A stretch of DNA of 64,000 bases. It comes from Imbricaverruca yamaguchii (Eukaryota > Arthropoda > Thecostraca > Neoverrucidae). The translations under genes were made by a program, and so were the position numbers. Location of the stretch: NCBI GenBank assembly GCA_034440575.1, contig JAOTOL010001158.1:186001-250000 (forward strand). The letters run 5' to 3'. This document shows positions 44,601-55,093 of the stretch, in pieces (position 1 is the stretch's first letter; each line of letters opens with the position of its first letter). Under the pieces are notes generated by a model. It worked only from the letters and a program-made list of their open reading frames with translations. It was not told where the DNA came from and searched no databases.

Positions 44601-44883
44601 CCCAACATCGCTTATCAAACGGAACTTCTATTTTCATTGCCGAATTAAATGCCATTCTGATTACCCCTCGTTATATTCGTAATCGTTTCCTTTGTCACCC
44701 AATGTGCAGCGTCGTCGTTTGTTCGGACTCAAAATCTATTCTTCAATAAACATGATGGGCGTGAAGGTCCGTCTCCTGTGGGTGTCCACTCACTGCGGCA
44801 TCCCAGGAAATGAAGAAGCCGACAAGTTAGCAAAAGAATCACTGCATCTTCCAATCATTCCAAGTATTCCACCACATTTTTAA
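41618..44883 (+). pseudogene. ORF2 of LINE copy A: endonuclease, RT, RNase H
   Basis: Endonuclease: LQWNCHSIISKW near 41,630, AILTELQETCF near 41,700 (the LQET catalytic block), MGDFNAHSPAWD at 42,016, and SDHHPI near 42,255 (the final SDH block). Polymerase: WKVSFVIPIPKPG near 43,100, KLFERIV near 43,190, LLSPFQCGFRQGRSVIDHLI near 43,245, a DISKAYD block near 43,370, and the FADDSAIW catalytic box near 43,635. The EWSLKYGF segment follows near 43,725. RNase H: KVRLLWVSTHCGIPGNEEAD near 44,765. At least six frameshifts and several stops are spread along it, so it is dead, but no domain is deleted outright. Confidence 0.85.
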
Positions 44884-45340
44884 GCCGTTAAATCATCAAT
44901 ACAACAGAAAATTCGACATTTTTGGACACAAAACTGCACACAAAACACAAACCGTACACAATTACTACTCATGAAACCTACCGTTGAACCGTGGGGATCA
45001 TCTCTTTAAAAAAAACAGACACGAAGAAAGTCCTCACGGTTAGGCATCGGCCATACTTTTCTCACCCATCAATATATTTATACGGCTTCATCTCGACCTT
45101 GATGCCCATCATGCGACACCCATCGTACAGTCACACATATACTCCTGCAGTGTCAAAAGTGCCAAGGCCCTCGAAGAACAATTACGAACTACTGCCGGAC
45201 ACACACCATTGCCCTTTCTTTCCCCATACTACTCGGAGATCAACACCCTTTTCCAGGCAAATTACTTTTCATCTTTCTCGGACAAACTTGCTACAGGAAC
45301 TATAAGGTAACTTTGACAGCATAGCATTTTCATGTCACGG

Positions 45341-45369
45341 CACGAAATGGCCTTAGAAGGCCGAAGTGC
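45341..45369 (+). other. conserved 3'-end hairpin of the I/jockey-like family
   Basis: CACGAAATGGCCTTAGAAGG followed by CCGAAGTGC pairs GGCCTT with AAGGCC. Copy B has the same motif at 17,816-17,844 with a compensated stem (GGCCT/AGGCC) and a different loop. Such hairpins can be recognised by the element's own RT. Confidence 0.6.
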
Positions 45370-45379
45370 CTATTTTAAT

Positions 45380-45567
45380 ATAACTCAACAATCTTTAACT
45401 GACAAGAGCTAATCTGGTTTTCAGCGATAAAATTATGACCTGAAATGCTTCACTACAACGGGAAAAGCTGCTAAAAGTTGCCCACGAGCGAAAACGCCTC
45501 AGCGAACCTCTTCCTTTGAACCCACAAAACGAGCAAGTAGTCTCGAAGTTCACGAAACAAGTAGTCC
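45380..45567. other. short flank between LINE copy A and the Harbinger element
   Basis: AT-rich. A GAAGTTCACGAAACAAGTAG word at 45,545-45,564 resembles the Harbinger terminus just to its right. Confidence 0.4.
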
Positions 45568-47269
45568 CAGTTTCACGAAGATCAGTTTGTCTTATTTAAG
45601 ACACATTTGTCTCGAATAAGGCTTTTCCAGTTTCATGAGTCTTATTTAAGAAACAAGAATGTAAAACTAAGAAAAAAATGTAAGACACATTTCTTCTTAT
45701 TCAAGACAAAATGGACGGTTGTGTTTCATGAAAGCTGGATTGTAAGACAAATTCACCCACATGTCTTAGGTTCACGAGCAAGAATTCAAGCACATAATTC
45801 TTGCGTAGATTGCATGTAGGGCTGCAGTGTCGTGGAGTGTTCCTCGGCCGGAACTATTCCTTTCCTCGCAAATTACTTGAACGTGTTAGTCTGTTCGGTG
45901 CACAATTATTAGTGTTGCACCGTTTACGTTTTACTTTGTGCGTTTTACTTTGTGCGATTGAGGACAGATTGGACCTCAATCGCCGGAGAAGACGGATCTT
46001 TCGGGAGAGGGTCAACATGAGGTTGCCCTCGCCAGCCTACCTTAAGTAAGTAAATACCCTGGTATTTCGACACAGTATCCAATGAAATCCCCTTATCCCA
46101 TTAGTTCCAGATACTGATGCCCTTGCATTCGCCTCTTCCTTTGATCTGAACATGCAAGGCACCACATATGACTCAAGCATACATCCATTTCAGAGAAAGG
46201 TTTCGGTTATCGCCAGCAATGGCTGAAGTAGTGCTACGACAGGTGGGACCTTTCGTCGCCCATCCAACGCGACGGAGTATGGCGCTGGCACCAGCAGAGC
46301 AGCTGCTACTCGCACTGAGGTCAGCATTCAATTAGAAGAAACAATTGCATTCCATATGCCAATTTACTCCCAACCAATGAGTTCGCCATGGATTTTGCTT
46401 AGGGCGCACAAGAGTTCTCCAATCGGATATTTCCATGCAACGTCATAGGAGTCATATTAAGTTCCGTGGAAGTGAGCTCGGCAGGCGCATTAGATGCCCA
46501 CCTGGATACTGGCTTATATCAGTCAATCTCAGTTTGTATTCGCACGCATCCAAATTTGACTAACAACTACGTTGTGTACAGATCTCTTGCCACAGGCTCA
46601 TTTTATCACGCGGTGGGGGATATCCATGGCCCGACTAAGGCCACTGTCTGCAGAGTGCTGCACAGCGTGTGTGATGCACTCATCGCCACCAACCTGGGTT
46701 CCATCAAGTGGCCTGTCACCGCTGATTATTTCCGTTGTCAGGCTGAGATGTTCTTCACCACGGCCGGAATCCCAGACGTCTTCGGTATGTAACGTATTCC
46801 CACAGCACTTGAACTATTCCATTCCATCTGATATGTAGTTCCTACTTTTTGTGTGAAAAGAACGGTAGCTATTAAGTGTCACTCGATTTCGCGCCGACAC
46901 TGACGCCCAGCCCCATCACGTTCAGCGTGACCAGACGCAAACACGCTGCTGCAATACTGCGCACAAACCACGCTAGACTTCTCAAGATGGTGAACTACAC
47001 AAGATTGGCAAATTGGCCGCCAGGTGGATAAATAAGAAGTGAACAAAGTATAAGTGCATATATATTCGTACTGGAGGTTTCCCACACTGTGTAATGATAA
47101 AATGAATCAGGTGTGTCGTTTTTTTAGTACGTGATATTCTGCCGGTGGTACTAGGGTTGATCCAGCCGATTGGTCTGGGGGTGCAACAACTGGGTGTGCA
47201 GCCAGTAACAACTGGGGCCCCCTGGGGAATAGTGGCTCCCAACAATTGCGTCAGTATTCGAAAATAATG

Positions 47270-47460
47270 CACCGAGGACGCGAAAAGTCACGCTGGGGCC
47301 CAAAAAATGCCGTCGTGGCTCCTAAAGATTAGGGTGGGGGGATAAAATAAACACGGCGGGGACTAGAAAACTCGCCGGGGCCCGAAAATCGTACCGGGAC
47401 CCACAAAATCTCACTTCGGCCCCAAAATTCGGGTTGGCACCCCAACAAATTGATTGGTCG
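47270..47460. repeat. degenerate ~20-bp tandem repeat in a Harbinger intron
   Basis: Variants of GGGGCCCGAAAATCGTACC (GGGACCCACAAAATCTCAC, CGGCCCCAAAATTCGGGTTG and others) recur about eight to nine times. Confidence 0.7.
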
Positions 47461-47565
47461 TGTCGAGGGCCTGCAATAAACAAGCCTGTTATCCGAGGTC
47501 AACTTAGGTCAATGCACTTTGGCAACCTTAGAAACTTCGACACAAAGGTTGATCAACTGATGTGT

Positions 47566-47744
47566 TTGTTTGTTTGCTTGTTTATTAGGTGGTTGACGAC
47601 GCACCTTGTGCACATTCACAGTTAATGGCGCCGTCCACACCGTTTCGCCGGTGGGTTGCGGTGTTGTGAGAGGCGCTAGTGTCGAACCCGGGACCTTTGG
47701 TACCCATAACCAGAAACCTTAACCACTCGGCCATACCCGCCCCA
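47566..47744 (-). mobile_element. tRNA-Ser/Leu-like SINE (family 2) in the Harbinger intron
   Basis: On the minus strand it begins GGGGCGGGTATGGCCGAGTG with an A-box GGCCGAGTGGTTAAGG as in tRNA-Ser/Leu. The B box is GGGTTCGACAC near 47,685, and the tail ends in repeated AAAC. ATCAACTGATGTGT (47,552-47,565) and ATCAATTGATGTGT (47,745-47,758) flank it, a 14-bp target duplication with one mismatch. A second copy is at 50,772-50,960. Confidence 0.9.
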
Positions 47745-49452
47745 ATCAATTGATGTGTATGGACGCTGTGCAGTTGCTTCATCCCCAATTATCTCGCAGG
47801 GTGCATTGACGGCACTAACGTGCGCTTCGAGTGACCGGCGGACGAGGAGAACAGATTCAGCAACCGGCACCACCAAACGTTCATGAATGTCCTGGCTATC
47901 TCTGGTGGGCGAGGGGAGTTTATTTTTATATCTGTGCATGCGCCAGGACGAATGCACGATGACAATGTTATGCGAACATCTGGACTCCCCGAGCTGTAAG
48001 TACGTGTGCGAAGTGGCTATTCTGTCTGGTGAGCAGCGTCCAGTCCTGCTGAGGTGGTGTCCTGTGGGTAGTAGTGCGAAGTGCACAACAAAATGCAATG
48101 GTTTATCCATGGTTCGTTGAAAGGGCTCAGAATGTTCAACAGACGAGAACATTACAACCACAAGCCAATCGTGCGTTAGTTACAATTGTGTTTGTCACCC
48201 TGCTTCGCTGTATTTTTAAGGGACTTTTGTCTGATTTTCGTACGACTTTCCTTCAGCGAATAGACTGATAGAGTTATCGTTATGTGCACTGACACCGAAA
48301 CTGTCCCAAAGTTGGGATTCATAGGGGATGGAGGTGGCAATAACCATTTTGGAGTTGATTCTTTCCATCCATGGCCCGGAGAGCTAGTGTTAAATGCTTC
48401 CAAAGTTGGGGGGGAGACGTTGCCTTTTCTGACCTTGCTCCACCTTGCACCGATCCCTGCACCCTTGGTTATGCGACCTACGATCAGATTACAGTATTGC
48501 TCGCATTTCAGTTCAACGCTCTGGATTCCGGAATACATGCTGCCCAGGGCATTGCGGCCGGAGTCCTCTTGGGCGACTCCGCATACCCGACTCTCCCCTG
48601 GCTCATGACGCCCTTCGACCACCCTGTGACGACGGCAGAAAGGCGGTGAGGTCGGGAGCACCAGAACGCACAAGGAGTTGAATGAATGAATAGGGAGATA
48701 TGCCACAAAGAGTAACGTGTTATTTGGGATTGTTGAGCATGTTTAAATTAGTTAGGGGTAAGTCAGCATTCAGGGAGGTTGCAAGTGTCCTCCCAAAAGC
48801 ATGCAGAGCTACACCAATTATTTCAGGGGATCCTCTGACCCATGACTAACTGCACCACTAATTGTATCGTTCTCCAATCATTTCAGCACATAACTATTCG
48901 TCAGATTCATGCTCACCTATCTTGTTCAATATTGCTCGGAACACCTCAGTTTTTTTTCTGGCGTTGCTGGTTTCTGCTCCCCATGATGAATTAATGCAAG
49001 AATTAACGTACTATCTTCAACCTCAACTCCGTCATATTTTGCAGCTAGTGTCGCCATCTATTTTCGGTATACTCTAATGCTGTCGGCCAGTCAGCTGAAC
49101 AAACAACTAGTGAGATAAACAAACAACTAGTGAGAAAAAAACCGGCGATCGCAAGCCGTCGTTTTTTACGCACTTCATTAATTCTATCTTACACATTGTG
49201 TGTTGAACATTTTAAATGCATTGCAGTTAGATGTAGGTATCTATTTGCAACGCGAATAAGATATTATCGTGCTCCCAACATTTCAGTAACACACACAGTA
49301 AGAAACCACCTCTAGGCAATATCCACGAACAATCGAAAAAGTAAGACGTTTGAAACTAAGACATTTTGAATTTCATGAGACTGCTTTTAAAAGATTCTTA
49401 GTTTTACATTTCTTAGTTTTTAAATGTGTTAGATTTTCGTGAAACTGTCCCC

Positions 49453-49560
49453 AGGATGGTTTTGAGGAAAACTTGCTTCAATCCCGTCTCGGGATCGGCA
49501 TCGTTGAACTGTTCAAGATTCCGAGACTGGATTGAAGCCGGTTTTCCTCAAAACCACCCT
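49453..49560. repeat. 108-bp foldback (40-bp arms) next to the Harbinger end
   Basis: 49,453-49,492 and 49,521-49,560 are inverted copies with four mismatches in 40 bp, around a 28-base loop. It could be a tiny MITE or a small palindromic duplication. Confidence 0.8.
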
Positions 49561-49564
49561 TGAT

Positions 49565-50770
49565 TACATGCTTAAACTAGCCGTCATCGTAATTATATAT
49601 ATGCCATAGTCACAAACAGTAATATGAATATAAAGGACACTTCATGAAGAATGCCGAGATGAAAATTGGTAAAAAATGACGCATTTAACTTAGTGGAGAA
49701 ATTCTAACGCTATGCATTTTGCCACCCCTGCCCCCCACCCCACGCCAAAAGAAACCAAAAAGAAGTTATTTCGGTTTAAAAAGCGTCACCGTCGGGTTAG
49801 GTCGGGCCGGGCCGACTGGGTTCATTGTTGTGCCAAATACATGTGAGTGAACTTGCTCGAGATTCGCCTTCACCCGCCCCCCAAAAATCACCATAGCACC
49901 GGAGGTCTACCCAACAAGTGGTCGTTTGAAGCTGGCACGATACACTGCGCATCGTACGGAGTCCGCCAACACCATCACTCACAGGCTTGACACGTGCAGT
50001 GGGAAAAAGCGAGCGCAATGCATTCACATTTCGCACGAAAATCGCATTGGTGGTTACAAATCTGCCTTCCAAAGGAAGAAAAACGTTTGGGTCAATGCGA
50101 TATTCGTCTGTCTACGTCCGATTGGTTCGAACGTTCACGGGCGACAATCATAGCATTTCTTACTTGAAATACACCTTAATGCATAACTGCTCGTAGACAG
50201 AGGCGCAGGTGCAAATGAATTAACGAGGAAATTGCGTTGTTCTTCCTAGGGACAGCAGACATTTTCACAAAGCTGGACCTGTTTTTCATACCGCCTTGCA
50301 CATACATCGGAGTGACTAGTTTTATTTTTGTGGGAGGGGAACCTGGAGACTGGGCCCAGTCACGCGCGGTGCTGAGATGTCAGATGTGCGGCGCCCAGCC
50401 CAACTACGCTGTGCAGCGCGTCGATGCGGCGGAGCCGCCGGCCGGCCGCCGCGTGCGTGGCTGCGAGCGTTGCGTTATCAGTCGTGGCGGTCCGCCGAGG
50501 CGCGACCGCGGCACGTTGGCACCGCCGCCTGAGGCGACGCCGCGTGACCTTTACCGCCGCCGGCCTCCGTGGGGAGGCGTTCTTTATTAGCTGCGGCGGC
50601 AGAATTCCGCCACCCGGCGGGCCGCTGATGAAAGAGCAGCCGGCCGGCGATTGGTTTTGTTAAAATAGGCGCTTCGGCTTCCTCAGGCCAATTCGTGCCG
50701 CGAGATAAATGAAAGTGCTATGTTGGATGTTTCAGTTTACACATTTTCGAACAGGTTTCTTTTTTAGGGA
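49565..50770. other. no recognised gene; CpG-rich patch at 50,380-50,620
   Basis: AT-rich to about 49,780, then mixed. The 50,380-50,620 patch is dense in CpG (GCCGCCGGCCGGCCGCCGCG). A 117-codon frame at 50,237-50,590 has no recognisable domain. Confidence 0.45.
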
Positions 50771-50771
50771 C

Positions 50772-50960
50772 GGGGATGGCTGAGTGGCTAAGGTGTTAAG
50801 ATGGGCTCTGGATGCAAAGGTCCTGGATACAAGTAACACTCGCGCCGCTCGGGACATCCCAATCCCGTGGCCCGCCGGTGAAACAGTGTGGACGGCGCAA
50901 TTAGCCGTGATTGCGCATGAAGTGCGTGGTGAACCACCAAATACCAGGAGTTTGTTTTGT
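50772..50960 (+). mobile_element. tRNA-Ser/Leu-like SINE (family 2), second copy
   Basis: A-box-like GGATGGCTGAGTGGCTAAGG at about 50,776. The conserved middle shares GGTGAAACAGTGTGGACGGC and GTGGTGAACCACC with the 47.6-kb copy (GGCGAAACGGTGTGGACGGC and GTCGTCAACCACC). The B box (GGTCCTGGATACAA) is badly eroded, so this copy is older and probably silent. No clear target duplication was found. Confidence 0.8.
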
Positions 50961-50964
50961 GAAT

Positions 50965-51145
50965 ACAATCGAAAAGTAGTCTGATGAGTGATCGTCTCCC
51001 AACAGCGAGGGCAAAGAAAATGGAATGTTGTTTATACACGAACCACTGCAGTAATGGTCACGGTTTGTCGAGGACCATGATACTGCTGACAATCAAGGAG
51101 ATCCATAACTGTAAGAGTGGTGCAGCATGACGGGCATTCAAGTCC
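50965..51145. other. short flank, no feature
   Basis: Nothing recognised. Confidence 0.4.
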
Positions 51146-51149
51146 AGTG

Positions 51150-52640
51150 GGATGGGATGGGGTGGAATTTTTGTGATGTCTGGTAGCTGTAATGATCATT
51201 TTGCCAATCTGGCGGATTCTTCGTTTTCTGGGACGCCGCAGTAGCTGGGCACCCTCAGTAAACTGACCTTCACTCCCATCAAATGGAGTGTTTCAAGTGC
51301 ATCGTACATGAAAACATAACAGTGAATGGAAAAAGAAATTGAATGGATTGTAAAGCAGATTTGAAGTCCGAACAAGTAAAGGCACTTCGAATAGGGTGCT
51401 AAATAGAACGATTACGCATAAAACGAAGATCATTGAGGATAACGTATAATTCGGCGCTGAAGACGGAGGTTCTGCCAAGAAAACAGCGTTGTTTGCTGTC
51501 TGTTCCAGAAACAAAGTCATTTCCTGTAAAGTTGGCACCTTTATATGCGTCGACAACAACAAAAGAAACTTACGAGGAGGAGAACGAAGCTGGTGAAATT
51601 ATTGCTTGGAATATTCTGTGTAAAACCAGTACTTTGGTGTGGTGTTCAGATATACAATGTGCCGTTCAACCATCTGCCACGGTGGAGATGGACTTGATGG
51701 AGGAAGAGCAATAATGGGTGGAATATTGTAATGAAGTTTTGTTGAAAATGTCTTAACACGTGAAACCAGTAGTACAACCAGTTCGTTTTCCGGCTCGACC
51801 GAGATAATCAAAGGAAACATTTTGGAGTTCTTCATGGATGAGTGTGTGGGATGGTTTTCTTTCAAATGAATTTTTGTAGTATATCTCAGCGTTTGTTCTA
51901 TCGCTCGAGAGCTAATGTTACAATCCCTAACCCTGTTTATAAAGAAATGATGGGAGCAGTGGTCAATGCACCTAGTGATATGCGGATAAATTCACTTTGT
52001 AAGGCGTCAAAAATGTCCAAGCAGTACTAGCACTGGCGATATTGCACTACCTACCGAGCGATATTCCACGACTGGATATGATTGAACTATGAATTTGTAG
52101 AATTGTACAAGCGTATGACGATCGGCTCCGAATGATGAAGAAGTAACGCAGCGACATAAATTGAGTGGGTGTAAACTTTTCGTCTGGACATGTTTCATGT
52201 TTGGTACATGAAAAGCCTATGATCAAAAATATTTCCAGGAAATTTAATTTAATTTATAAAACAAACGTCATTGCCCCCGAGATCAAGCGGTGTGTCTGTG
52301 TTTGGGCAGGGTGTCAATTTGCTAAATATCAGTACGGCAGGTTTTGTGCCCGAAAAAATGAAGACGTACTCCAGGGCAATTCGTATACTAGGTAGTGCAC
52401 TTTACAAGCGAATTAAACATTGCTCGTAATCTTGCCGAAGCACCAAATTGCACCATCAGCTGCAAAAGGTGCATATGATAAATCGACGGGCATGTCAGCG
52501 AAAATGTCATTCATAATTATGTCAAATAATACTGATGGAAGACAGCTCCCCTGTGGTAGTTCCTTCTGTTGGAAATGTGGATCAGAAATGGCTGACCGGC
52601 ACCTGATGTGCAATCGGTGAGAACATAATAAAACCTGGTG
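51150..52640 (-). mobile_element. I/jockey-like LINE, 5'-truncated inverted copy (C)
   Basis: On the minus strand: LPQGSCLPSVLFDIIMNDIF near 52,575, then a catalytic region AADGAIWCFG near 52,450 (the FADD box altered to AADG). Next are SSFGADRHTLVQFYK near 52,130 and PPWQMVERHIVYL near 51,680. Last is a GVKVSLLRVPSYCGVPENEE RNase-H segment near 51,280. It is collinear with copy A from about 43,470 on. Similarity begins abruptly near 52,640, next to a short repeat that also borders copy D. Confidence 0.8.
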
Positions 52641-52690
52641 CGGTCCACCAATATGCGTCACCCCCCCCACACACACACACCGACCCATTC
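52637..52690 (+). repeat. ~50-bp direct repeat, left copy
   Basis: TGGTGCGGTCCACCAATATG followed by CGTCAC and ...ACCGACCCAT recurs at 53,243-53,297 in the same orientation, flanking LINE copy D. Confidence 0.7.
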
Positions 52691-52769
52691 AGCGCCGGAC
52701 ATTTCCTCCGCCGGCAACACTTCCGTCGGCCCCGACACCATGCATTATTATTTGCAACATTTGCTAGGT

Positions 52770-53240
52770 CACATCAAGCATTGCATTTAGTGCCTTGTGG
52801 TCATGGTCATTGCATGCACTATTTAGTGCCTTGTGGTCAACGCATGTCTTTCCCGAAACTTTGAAGTAATGTATGGTAATATCCATCCATAAGCCTGGCA
52901 AAGGCCATAGTGACCCCAATGATTTTCGACCCATTGCTCTCACCAATTGTTTATAAGAAAAACAACTTTTGAAACGTATAGTTCTTAAAACGTTGACCTG
53001 GCGCCTGGAAGCAACTCCTCGTCTATCTCCTTCCCAATGTGGTTTTCGGCGTGGACTTATTCTTCGGGATCATCTTATTCGGTTAGAGATAGACATCCGC
53101 CTAGGCTAGAACAAAGACGAACACACTGGTCGCAGTATTGTTGGGCATAAGTGAAGCCTACGATATGGCTGGCAAACCCGCATTAATTTTTCAAACTCAG
53201 CAACTCGGCTTAAAAGGACATTTCGATCATTATTTTATAG
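52770..53240 (+). mobile_element. I/jockey-like LINE fragment (D)
   Basis: Aligns with copy A at about 43,050-43,460. It includes an NDFRPIALTNC segment near 52,920-52,950, the LSPSQCGF-like block near 53,030, and a QLGLKGHFDHYFI stretch near 53,200. It is truncated both sides and frameshifted. It lies head to head with copy C. Confidence 0.75.
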
Positions 53241-53242
53241 GT

Positions 53243-53297
53243 GGTGCGGTCCACCAATACGCGTCACACCTGGGGTGCAAAATAACACCGACCCATC
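53243..53297 (+). repeat. ~50-bp direct repeat, right copy
   Basis: Right-hand partner of 52,637-52,690, slightly diverged (CACACCTGGGGTGCAAAATA in place of the C/CA run). Confidence 0.7.
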
Positions 53298-53299
53298 TC

Positions 53300-54240
53300 A
53301 ATTTTTTATCTCATAAATTGGTGGACAGGGGTACTTGAGCGCCCCGAGTCCAATGGTGACACTCCCATTTCGATCTGACCAACAGCACGTGCGTTGTAGC
53401 CTCAGGCATTTTTGGATGGTCACGATGCCGGGTTAACTTTAAATGGCCATAACTTCTGTTATAATCAACACAATTGCATAAACAAATATATCGCTGGGTT
53501 TGTAATAGACAAATGATCACGTTCCAATCCTTTATTTTTAAATTTCACAATTTCTTTTTTTGGTCCCGTGACCTTAGGTCACGTGCCACATATCATATCG
53601 AGCGCATGGAAAATATCCATGTTTACATTTTTATATTTTTGTGTATCATGTTGTCTTCGACTACAAAAGAAATTGGAGATAGGTTTTTTCTATATTTTTC
53701 ATTAAAAATCAGAGTATGGAGCGATGACGTCATTAATGGCACCCGATTGTAGGCCAAACAGGGTTGAAGTCGGTTTGATTCGTGATCTCGTAGCCTTGCA
53801 ACCTCCAATGACCTCGGGTGACCTTATCTGATATGCCCTTTACTTCCATGAACTTGACTGACCTTTGGTGACCTCCTAGGGGTCATTTAAGCAAAGACTT
53901 GACCTTTAACATTTATTGACGGGAGAAGGGAGATTATGGTTTTTGGGGGAATGCTGAATTCGAAATAAGTAGCATATTCAGTCGTTTGAGCAACGCTAAT
54001 AGTCAAGTCCAATAAACGACCGCATTCCAGATATTTAGTCGCTAGTAACAGATCGTTATGGCTGGAAGGACAACGGTAGATCTCGCCCATATTTTTGGTG
54101 GTGGTCGTGTATGTGGGGTATACAGGAAAACATACACTGGTCTGTATGCAGACAGGTTTAGTGACAGGTGCAATGTATTGTTCTATGAATGCATGCTTCA
54201 CTGGAGTGGCTACCTAGACACTGATGCATCATTCAACGGC
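53300..54240. other. no recognised gene; AGGTCA-type words
   Basis: GTGACCTTAGGTCACGTG at 53,568-53,585 is a near-palindromic pair of half-sites. More TGACCT words occur at 53,810-53,890. No terminal repeats could be fixed, although a GGGTTAAC at 53,431 resembles the ends of the TTAA elements. Confidence 0.4.
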
Positions 54241-54244
54241 AGAC

Positions 54245-54775
54245 ATTGACGTGGCGCCCTTGTTCGCCCGACAGTTCGGCCACACTCAAGGTGGTAGTAT
54301 TTACCGGCACGAATCAGCGCAGAGACTGTGTTCCCTGGACCGTCAGATCATTGGCGAAGCGGGTCTTTAGATCATGAGCTGTGGATTCAATATCGACTTG
54401 GCTAACGAACAAAGAGATAATTGATGTTTGGAATTTTTCGGCCAGGAAGGTGTACACTTCTGAGGCTGTCGTGATCTGATGTGTGCACGGACGGCAGATG
54501 CTTTCTCTCGCAGTCGCCCGTTTCATTGTGCCGCCGATGCCGTCACATGAGCTGTTCCAAGGAACTGCCAGTCACATTTTAATCCAAAGTCTGTCTCGTG
54601 CTGACAGATGCTAATAAAGTTGAAACGATTTTTGCATTGTCCCGCGCAACCATCAGAAAAGTAATGAATTTTAGACAGATTGGGAACCAGAGTCTTCAGT
54701 TCCGGGATGCGTTTTTTTCCTAAAAAAGGCATGAACAGCAGTCGCGTTATGTTTTACCGAGTTTGACACGACGCA
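54245..54775 (-). pseudogene. uncharacterised repeated arthropod protein domain (CDGIGG type)
   Basis: On the minus strand: IHYFSDGCAGQCKNRFNFI near 54,660, then HETDFGLKCDW near 54,590. After a one-base shift come CDGIGGTMKRATARES near 54,525, CRPCTHQITTA near 54,480, and VQGTQSLR near 54,335. The order (Y)FSDG..Q.KN..N, H...FG....W, CDG.GG..KR, N.QI, PGT is one I recall from many unannotated multi-copy invertebrate proteins, possibly transposase-like because conserved Asp residues recur. The function is not known to me. The frameshift within the CDGIGG region marks it as broken. Confidence 0.55.
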
Positions 54776-55093
54776 AAAGCTCTGATGGACCGTAGCATCG
54801 TCCCGGTTGACGTGTCAGGCTCGATCGGCCTGCTGAGGACGAGCGAGGCTGCTCCGCCGCGGAGTGGCTGCATGGTCTGCCACTACTCATGGGTGGGTCA
54901 GTGGTGTTGACGACAGGGATGGTGGAGCAATGTTGGCCGCCTGGGGGTAAGCTTTGATGGAGGGGAGGAGGCCTTAACTGTCCGCCGTGCCTGAGGATAG
55001 GAAACGCCGGTGGTGGCCTTCACGGTGCAAACTTCATTTTCCCGTCGCCAGACTGGACCAAGATTGGGCTGGAGGTGGTCCGAAGTGTGGCGG

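Larger units (their letters stand above)
41088..45400 (+). mobile_element. I/jockey-superfamily LINE, longest copy (A)
   Basis: ORF1 remnant at 41,088-41,460, endonuclease at 41,618-42,420, reverse transcriptase at about 43,080-44,120, RNase-H-like domain at about 44,500-44,880, and 3' UTR ending with a hairpin near 45,341-45,375. Related copies: B 15,870-17,850 (+), C 51,150-52,640 (-), D 52,770-53,240 (+), E 55,756-56,890 (+), F 11,925-12,115 (+). The presence of RNase H after the RT suggests the I group or a jockey relative. Confidence 0.85.
45800..48680 (+). pseudogene. PIF/Harbinger transposase, five exons, broken
   Basis: Exon 1 ends at 46,045 (GTAAGT donor) and includes LNRRRRRIFRER, a basic start common to HARBI1-like proteins. 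Exon 2 is 46,194-46,319 (ERFRLSPAM...LLLAL). Exon 3 is 46,582-46,784 (ATGSFYHAVGDIHG, KATVCRVLHSV, IPDVFG). Exon 4 is 47,800-47,995 (GCIDGT with the first catalytic Asp, then PGRMHDDNVM), with a GTAAGT donor at 47,996. A last exon is near 48,512-48,680 (LLGDSAYPTLPWLMTPF with the second Asp). Phases join cleanly for exons 1 to 4. A TGA replaces an Arg-like codon at 47,832-47,834. The exon 5 phase does not match exon 4, and a stop at 48,647 ends it before the FG.LK.RW block with the catalytic Glu. Confidence 0.8.
45568..49447 (+). mobile_element. PIF/Harbinger DNA transposon with terminal inverted repeats
   Basis: A 3,880-bp element. The left end CAGTTTCACGAAGATCAGTT and right end (reverse complement) CAGTTTCACGAAAATCTAAC match at 14 of the first 15 bases. 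TCC flanks both ends (45,565-45,567 and 49,448-49,450), fitting the 3-bp duplication of the superfamily, although Harbinger targets are usually TWA. Inside lies a spliced transposase pseudogene with a SINE in one intron. Confidence 0.7.

Noticed and set aside
50237..50590. 117-codon frame in a CpG-rich patch as a host gene
   Set aside because: Arg/Pro-rich translation of CpG-dense DNA without a domain or splice support.
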